From Oopsacas minuta (Eukaryota > Porifera > Hexactinellida > Lyssacinosida > Leucopsacidae), in assembly GCA_024704765.1 (NCBI GenBank), contig JAKMXF010000103.1, positions 1 through 22,798 of the forward strand: DNA of 22,798 nt. The letters are read 5' to 3'. The notes beneath the pieces were generated by a model that saw nothing but the letters and a program-made list of their open reading frames with translations, searched no databases and was not told the origin of the DNA. This document shows positions 9,501 to 18,500 of the stretch, in pieces. Every line of letters starts with the position of its first letter. Position 1 is the stretch's first letter. Both the position numbers and the translations under genes were made by a program.

Positions 9501-12500
9501 TTCAGAGAACCATCTCTTATACGAATATAGTCAGTAAATTTTACAGTGTATTATCACTATCCTGCACCCTTTTACATACAAGATTATTTCTTATACAAAG
9601 CAAAAGGACATTATTAGCAAATTGATTCACATCTCACCTGCGATATCTGCCAACTGCACTACTTCATCTGTGTATTCACTTGTTCCTGCTACATTAATAG
9701 CTCTAACACTAATAGTATAATTGTTATATTCTTGTAGTCCAGTTAGATTAACAGAAATTTGTGTAACAGCTGGATAGTTTGAATTTGGTGCATTTACCAT
9801 TACAAACTGAGGCTCAGTATCAAACATCTCTCCTGTATAGCTGATATTATACATCAGATCAGGTCCATTCTGATCTATTGCAGGAGGAGGATTAAATGTT
9901 ACTCTAATAGAATTAGCACTCAATGTTTCTGTCATTACGTTTTGAGGTGTTTCACTGGGAGCTATGGAGAATACAATTATAATTATATAGTTTATACTAT
10001 ACAGCTCCATGTGTATATATCACTGTTGAATTAGTGTATTAATTATACTGAATTAGATCAATTAATCTTACCTGCGATATCAGTTAACTGTACAATTCCA
10101 TTTGTGTATTCAGTTGTTCCTTCTACATTAATAGCTCTAACACTAATAGTATAATTGGTATATTCTTGTAATCCATTTAGATTAACAGAAATTTGTGTAT
10201 CAGCTGGATAGTTTGAATTTGGTGCATTTACCATTACAAACTGAGGATCAGTATCAAATATCTCTCCTGTATATCTGATATTATACATCAGATCAGGTCC
10301 ATTCTGATCTATTACAGGAGGAGGATTAAATGTTACTCTAATAGATGTAGCACTCAATGTTTCTGTCATTACGTTTTGAGGTGTTTCACTGGGAGCTATG
10401 AAAGAATGCATATAAATACTATTATATAGATAATGAACTCAGGACAGCGGTTACGGCCAGCCGGAACATGATCATTTTTGTAATGTGCATTCCTATACTA
10501 TTAGTAAAGTATCTGTGCTACGATACTAATAGGAAGCATATTAATAATATGGATTTCAAAGTGTTCATTATTTTCATCAAATTGATAAATTATACCGAAA
10601 GAGAACGATCAATCTTACCTGCGATATTAGTTAACTGTACAACTCCAAGTGAAAATTCACTCATTCCTTCATCATTAATAGCTCTAACACTGATAGAATA
10701 ATTGGTATATTCCTGTAATCCAGTTAGATTAACAGATATTGGTGCAGTAGCTGGATACGATATGGGATCTGAGAAAGATATATTATCAAACTGATTAGAA
10801 GTGTCGAATATCTCTCCTATGTATCTGATATTATACATAGTAATAGGTCCATTCTGATCTATCTCAGGAGGAGGATAAAACATTACTCCAACAGAATTAG
10901 CACTCAATGCTACTGTCATTACATTCTGAGCTGTATCACTGGGAGCTATAAATTAGAAATATTGAATAAATACAGATTAACTATTATGATAAATATTCTG
11001 TATTATAACTTACCAGCTGGGTCAGTTCTCAAATAAACAGGATCACTGAAAGGACTGAGTCCAACTAAATTTCTAACAGCGAAACTAACAGAATAGTTAA
11101 CAAATTCTTCTAGTGGTGATAAAATAGTAAATTTGAAGGTGGTATCATTTGTATTAGTAATAGGAACAGTGATTATCTGGCTTGTTTCTATATCTATTCC
11201 TTGTAATCTAATCTCAACTGACTCAAGTGCACCATTGTGTTCATCTATATCTGGTATCCTCCAAGTACTGTTTAATGCTGTGGAGTTTATTACAGTGATA
11301 GATATGTTAACTGGAGGGGAACTTGGAGCTAGAGAAAGGTATAGTATGAAGATATGAAAATATTATTAATTATGCGGGAAATTCCAAAAAAATCTAACTC
11401 CAAAACTACTCAAGTTAAAAGGGCTATTTTGGTGGAAGAATTGAATTCGAAAAGGAACAATCATTAATTGTTGTATTATTCATTTTCCTATACGATTAGG
11501 ATAGTTTGTATTTGTTTTAACTATTATCATAATCCCTCGCTAATCCAAACAGCAGTGTTCCTATTGTAAAATACATCGTCCGGGTTAGTGAATTTGTTCA
11601 GATATGCGAAATGCATTGATACAATACTATAGGATCTAGGAGTACATTTTTTCGAGAGTTGTACAAACGATTAAAAGTCTGCTAACACGTGTAATATATG
11701 TATTATAATATATTATGGATTGTTTGATTATTTTTAATAATTGAGATATTCTCAAACTTGTTGAGTATACTTGAGTATTCGTATTTAGAAATTTTGAAAA
11801 GAATTAAGCATTTTTGGTATTTCTCAATATTCAATCAAAGCTAAGAATTGATACTAACTGTATAACCTAGTCGTTTACAGGAATATGATTCTATGAATTT
11901 GATGCTAACCTGCAGCTTGAGTTGTGGCTCGTAAAGGGTCAGTGAATGGACCATCACCAACACTCGTGCTTGCTCGTAATATAAATATATAGCTTGTATC
12001 TTCATCTAACCCAGTCACATTGATACTGAGATTAGTTGGAGGAACTGTTATATTTCGAAGATCTGTATCTCTTTCAATACCAGAATATTCAATAAAGAAA
12101 TTCACTAATATTCCATTCTGATCAATAGCAGGAGGGCCAATCCATGACAGAAGTATAGCACGACCACTCTGAGCAGTAAAGTTCTGTGGTGGAGCACTTG
12201 GAGCTAGAATACGACACAATTGAAACTAATGAAATTTTCCTCAAAATATATCAAATCTTACTCACCAGCTTCATTTGTTCTTGCAAATACATCATCACTC
12301 TCTTCTCCATCTCCAATCATATTAACTGCTATAACAGTTATAGTATAGTTATTAAACTCTTGTAAGGTTGTTAAGTTCTCACATAGCATGCCAGTTAGAG
12401 GGTATACTACTGGTGATACAGTTATAGACACATTCTGAGGAGATATCTCAAATGGATTCCCTGAGTAGATTATGGTGAAAGAAGTTATTGGGCCATTTTG

Positions 12501-15500
12501 GTTGACAGCTGGTGGAGGACTGAAGCATACTTGTATTGCTGTAGAATTCAATGCCACAGCTGTTACGTTCTGAGGAGGTTCATCAGGAACTATATAATAG
12601 AGTTAATGATATTTCTAGTTTTGATGCTGTTGGATATATACATATGGTATGTGACTCAGCACAACTAATATTAGTTTAATGATATAACACTGTATTGAAT
12701 AGATTTATCATAATAGTGTTTGGTGATATTTCTGTGTCCCAAAATTATTATAATAAAGTACTTACAGAGATACTGTATACTACGAGACTGATGTAAGTTA
12801 CTAAGTAATACAACAACCAAAACATAACAAACCTGCTGCTGCTGTCCTAACTGTTATCATAGTAGCGGTTCCTTCACCAGCTCCATTATTAGCTCTTATT
12901 AACACGGTATAGTTGTCGAACTCTTCTAAATTATATATACACACAATACTTGATTCAGTTAGTGGATAAGGTGTGTTTACGTCTACAGTTATATTTACTT
13001 CAGCAGCATTGAATAACTCTCCTTGATATGTCACAGTATAATTACTGATTGGTCCATTCTGAGTGATGCTTGTTGGAGGATCGAATGTAACACAGAAAGA
13101 AGTAGAATTGATATTAACTTCCATTAAATTGAGAGGTGCAGCAGGTACTAATAGGGGGGAATGGATGAAAATTACAATATAAGAACATTCACTAAATTTC
13201 TCAAAGAATCCGCATTACCTGCTTGCAGAGTTCGTGCTGTAACAGGTGTACTGGAGTCACTAGATCCAGCTGAATTAACAGCCATAGCACTGACAGTATA
13301 ATTGTTATACTCTTCTAATCCCGTTAGGTTAGAAACAGTACATATCATGGATGCATATGAAAAAGAGTATATTAAAACTTCCATCTGAGTAGAAGTATCA
13401 AATGGATCTCCAGTGTATGAGACTGCATAGTTTGTGATTAAACCGTTTTGGTCGATAGGGGTAGGTGGACATACTGTAACCTCAATTACTTGAGAACTAA
13501 TTGTACGTAGGGTTACATTCGGTGCAGCAGCAGGAGCTAAGTAGAGAGAAATATACAAATATAACATTGATTATGGTGAGTTAGTTTTCACACTTTTAGG
13601 CTGTTAATGTATTTTATTTGTCACTTTATGAATACAAAGTTGGGCGGAGCCAAAATCAGCCAGGTGCGACCTCTAATATGGGAAAACAAAAAAGGATTCA
13701 GTTAGTACGTACATTTCTCCAAAACGGATTATCTATTCTTGAACAAATTGTATAAGATGATTCTTAGGAAAATACATCGATTAGTACATAGATTTTGTGC
13801 AATGAGTACGTCTTATCCGAGTTCTACTGTATATGTTATTTGTCAGAGAAATAATTTATGTAAAGCGGGGAATTCAAATGTAGATATTATCAATTACCTG
13901 CTTCAAGAGTTTCTATAACAATAAAGTTACTAACAGGACTTGATCCAGCAGAATTAATCAATACTACTGTTATAGTATAGTTATTGTATTCTTCTAAACC
14001 TGTTATATTGCTACATATTGATCCAGTCATTGGATAATCAGAAGATGTTGTAAGAATATTACCAGTTCTTGGATCTGTATCAAATGGAGATCCAATAAGA
14101 GTGATATCGAATGAAGTTATTAATCCATTCTGTGTATTTCCAGTAGTAAAATCAAAACAGACAGTAATTGTAGTAGCATCAATGGGTGAACTGGAAACAT
14201 TCTGAGGAGCAACAACAGGTGCTATATAGAATAATATTAAGTAAATCTTTAGAAAGTGCCTAGACTGGGGGTTTAACTTAACAAATCGAATATACTCACG
14301 ACAAAAGACTCGATGCATTTATTATGAGAAGTTTCCACATCATTCATGATTTAGAACACTTGTGGGTATTTTGACTTATTACAAAGTCTCTTTGAATATT
14401 TTTCTCTACAAAATAATATCTGATTTGACTAACCTGCTGCTTCTGTCATAACTGTTATCATTGCAGCAGCTCCTTCACCAGCTCCATTATTAGCTCTTAT
14501 TAACACAGTATAGTTGTTATACTCTTCTAAATTATATATACACACACTACTTGATTCAGTTAGTGGATAAGTTGTGTCTACGTCTACAGTTCTATTTACT
14601 ACAGTCATATTGAATAACTCTCCTTGATATGTCACAGTGTAATCACTGATTGGTCCATTCTGAGTGATGCTTGTAGGAGGATCGAATGTAACACAGAAAG
14701 AAGTAGAATTGATATTACCTTCCATTAAGTTGAGAGGTGCAACCGATACTATTTTGGGAAGAATAAGATGGTAATATACAAATATTTGAGAAACATTTAG
14801 AACAGTTCCTAAGGGTAATGACTATCCCACATTTTACAGAAACAATGCTAGTCCTATATCGAGGAAGCTATGAGCCATCCCACTTTTCATGGGCTTCCGA
14901 TGCAGCTATGGTCATTATAGAGGTTTGTCTTATCGGAATGGATGATATGCGACGTCAGTATATTTATCCAAAAATTTTATCATCAATATCCCCGAATGCA
15001 AAGCACTTTAGATACATACCTGCTTGGAGAGTTTCTGATTGAGTAGAATCACTAACAGGACTTGATCCAGCAGAATTAATCAATACTACTGTTATAGTAT
15101 AGTTATTGTATTCTTCTAAACCTGTTATATTGCTACATATTGATCCTGTCATTGGATAATCAAAAGATGTTGTAAGAATATTATCAGTTCTTGGAACTAT
15201 ATCAAATGGAGATCCAACAAGAGTGACATTGAATGAAGTTATTAATCCATTCTGTGTATTTCCAGCAGGAAAATCAAAACAAACATTAATTGAAGTAGCA
15301 CTGATGGGTGAACTGGTAACATTCTGAGGAGCAACAACAGGTGCTAGAATAAATAAATGGGAAACGATTGAAAGGATATATTTGAAATTTTCATACTGAA
15401 GATTAGGAATAAATGGAAGCATGAAATATGCATACCAAGGTGTATACGGTATGCAGACTTTTCAGATGAATACAAAAAACTGAATTTCAAATTTCGTTTT

Positions 15501-18500
15501 GCTACTTGTAAAACAGCAAAATTATCACACGTTAATCCTTGAAAATTTTCATTCATGGACAATTCGCTAATGAATACTTAATATTTCGCCTCAAATCACT
15601 ACTTTATGCATCGCAGCACTATTCAGTAACCTACCTGCTTCATTAGTCATTACTACTATACTCTGACTGATAGGTCCTGGTCCTTGAGAATTAATAGCAA
15701 ATACTGTGATATTATAGTTATTGTATTCTTCTAAGTTAGTTAAATTGAAACACACATTACTCTCCAATGGATAAGAAGGAGGTGATATAACCATTTCATT
15801 AGTGATAGATTCTGTTTGGTATGGAGATCCAAAAGATGTGATAGTGAATGAAGTTATTATTCCATTCTGATTAATACCAGGAGGAGGATCGAAACAGACA
15901 TTAATTGAAGTAGGAGTTATGTTTATACCAGCAATGTTTTGAGGAGCTTCATTAGGAACTAGTAGGGGGAAAATTATGAATAATGGTTATATACAGATAG
16001 ATAGATTAAAGATACTGTAAATTATACTAGAATGATTAAATAGCTTAGAGAATTTCTCTGAATACAAACTTGCTTCTGATGTCATAACTGTAATCATAGC
16101 AGCAGCTCCTTCACCAGCTCCATTATTAGCACTTATTAACACAGTATAGTTGTTATACTCTTCCAAATTAGATATACACACAATACTTGATTCAGTTAGT
16201 GGATAAGTTGTGTTGACGTCTACAGTTATATTTACTACAGTCATATTGAATAACTCTCCTTGATATGTCACAGAGTAATCACTGATTGGTCCATTCTGAG
16301 TGATGCTTGCAGGAGGATCGAATGTGACACAGAAAGAAGTAGAATCAATATTAGCTTTCATTAAGTTGAGAGGTGCAGCAGGTACTAGTAGAATATAATA
16401 TATTTTATTACATAGGGATACCAACTCTCACGGATTCGTGGTTCTAGCGGTAAATCTCATTTATTTTTGCTTTCTTAATTCATATGTTATATAATTGGGA
16501 TAGCTCACCTGCTTCCAATGTTTCATTCCTTACTTCAGCTATCATGGAGTCACTCACCCCTAATTCAGGAATAGTCACCATTAATGATATCGTATAGTTA
16601 ACATACTCTTGTAAGCCCGTTATGTCTACATCTTGTGGTGTACAAAGTCCTGTTTGTTCGGTAATATTGATATTTAGAGTACGAACAGTTGTATCAAGCT
16701 CTACACCTCTGTATACAAATTCATATCGTATTGTTACATCAGCTCCACAGTATTCAAGTGCTCTGAAAGATACTCTTATCGCTGTTGAGTTTATTGTATT
16801 AGCTACCAAATCCTCATCACCTACATATGTTATTAATGTATTTAATAATTCAAATATTTTACTACACAAATTCAATTCTCTAATTAATCTATTATTATAA
16901 CGCTATGTTACTGCTTGCATGGATTTAAATCTTTCGAATTTCAGCTCATTTCCCAAAATGTGAAAATTTTATGACTGAACTAGTAAAAATGCTATTAAGA
17001 TAATAATCGCCAATAATTATCATTACCTATTGCTATGGTATCAACAGCTCTCGGACCGAAGTTTGATTCGAAAATAGAAGCTGACACTCTGATGATAAAC
17101 ACATCATCTGTTGATAGAGTAAGTTGTTGAAAAGTAGAATAATTTGTTAATGTTTGTATATTGATGAGATTTCTGAGAGTACGATAAGTGAGTTGATATT
17201 CCAGACCTTGTGGAAATACTTCAATTGGATATATTCCTGCTGATTGTGTCCATGTAAAGTTGTATACACTACCAGAATCAATGACAGAACTCAAGTTCTG
17301 TGGCACTCCAGCTATAGAATATATTATACATCAAAGTTGTTTAGTTTACAACCTAGTATGAACCATGAGTTAACTTCTGCGGGAGAGAATTTCCCTAACC
17401 GAAGTAACGTTCGAACGGTCGCTAATTTAGCAAACATAAACTTACGAAGAGGAGGATTAGTTGCTATCAGTAAGAATTCTAAAGTAACATCAGAAGTCAA
17501 TGTTCCATCAGTTAACGTTAGTGTAACAGTTAGTGTTGTATTAAGAGTTTGATTAAGGATGGACGTTGTAATCGTTATTATCCCGTCTATGTCCACTGCA
17601 AACAAATCGTCTGTGGAAGACACCGAATAAGTAACTACAGCATCTTCTTCACCATCACTCAAAGCTGGTACACACCAAACAGTATTATTAGCAGGAGTAT
17701 CAACGGGTAGATCTATGTTGTATGTAGATTGAGAGAGAGTAGGCGCTGTGTCTTCAATATTGTTGATATAGATAATTAAGGTACCCAGTGTAGTAAGGGG
17801 ATCCGAAGTGGTTACTATTGAGAATGATAGCTCAGTCGTGGTTTCATAGTCAAGTGATGAATTTAGATAGAGTTCGCCAGTGCTGTTATCGATTCTGATA
17901 GCTGTAGGTGTCGGAGATAGATCTATTGTAGTACCACTTACAGTTATTGTACCGATAAGTGTGTCAACAGCGGAATTTTCATCTATTGTGAATACGTATC
18001 TGTCTTGTTCGAGAATATTTGCTATTTGTGTAGGATAAACATAAGTATCATTCATAATAATAGTTTAAGGGGAACTTACATGAATTTTCTGTAATAGTTA
18101 GAACAAACGTAGTAGTTGAAGTTAAACTAGTAGATCCTCCGTCATAAGCTTCTATACCTACACTATAGTCACCTAGAGGTAGAGGATCAGTGTTCTCTAA
18201 AACACCAGCTGAAGTCAAACTGAAATTAGCTGCATTTGTGCTGTTACTATCTATCTTAAACATTACCAAACCGTTTGCATTAGAATCTGCATCTGTTGAA
18301 TTAAACCTAACAATTGTGTTATTAACAGACAGTTCTGTGGTATTAATCTCTATAGTGAGGGAATCCGGGCTAGGTGGAGTGGGTATGTTATCATTCAAGT
18401 CAATCAAACAAATATTTATCTCAGCAGCTTCCAAACTTGAAGTATCAGTTATGACAGTTGTGTCTCTACGTTGATCAACATTTTCGTAATCAAGTATGTT

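Noticed and set aside
11133-11357. Plus-strand 74-codon frame
   Set aside because: Antisense of FN3 exon 16 (11014-11328), which fits the array in length and phase.
14818-15042. Plus-strand 74-codon frame
   Set aside because: Mostly intron sequence between exons 9 and 10 with no recognisable domain.
15344-15562. Minus-strand 72-codon frame between exons 8 and 9
   Set aside because: Falls wholly in the intron 15344-15634; no FN3 motif and no in-phase splice sites.
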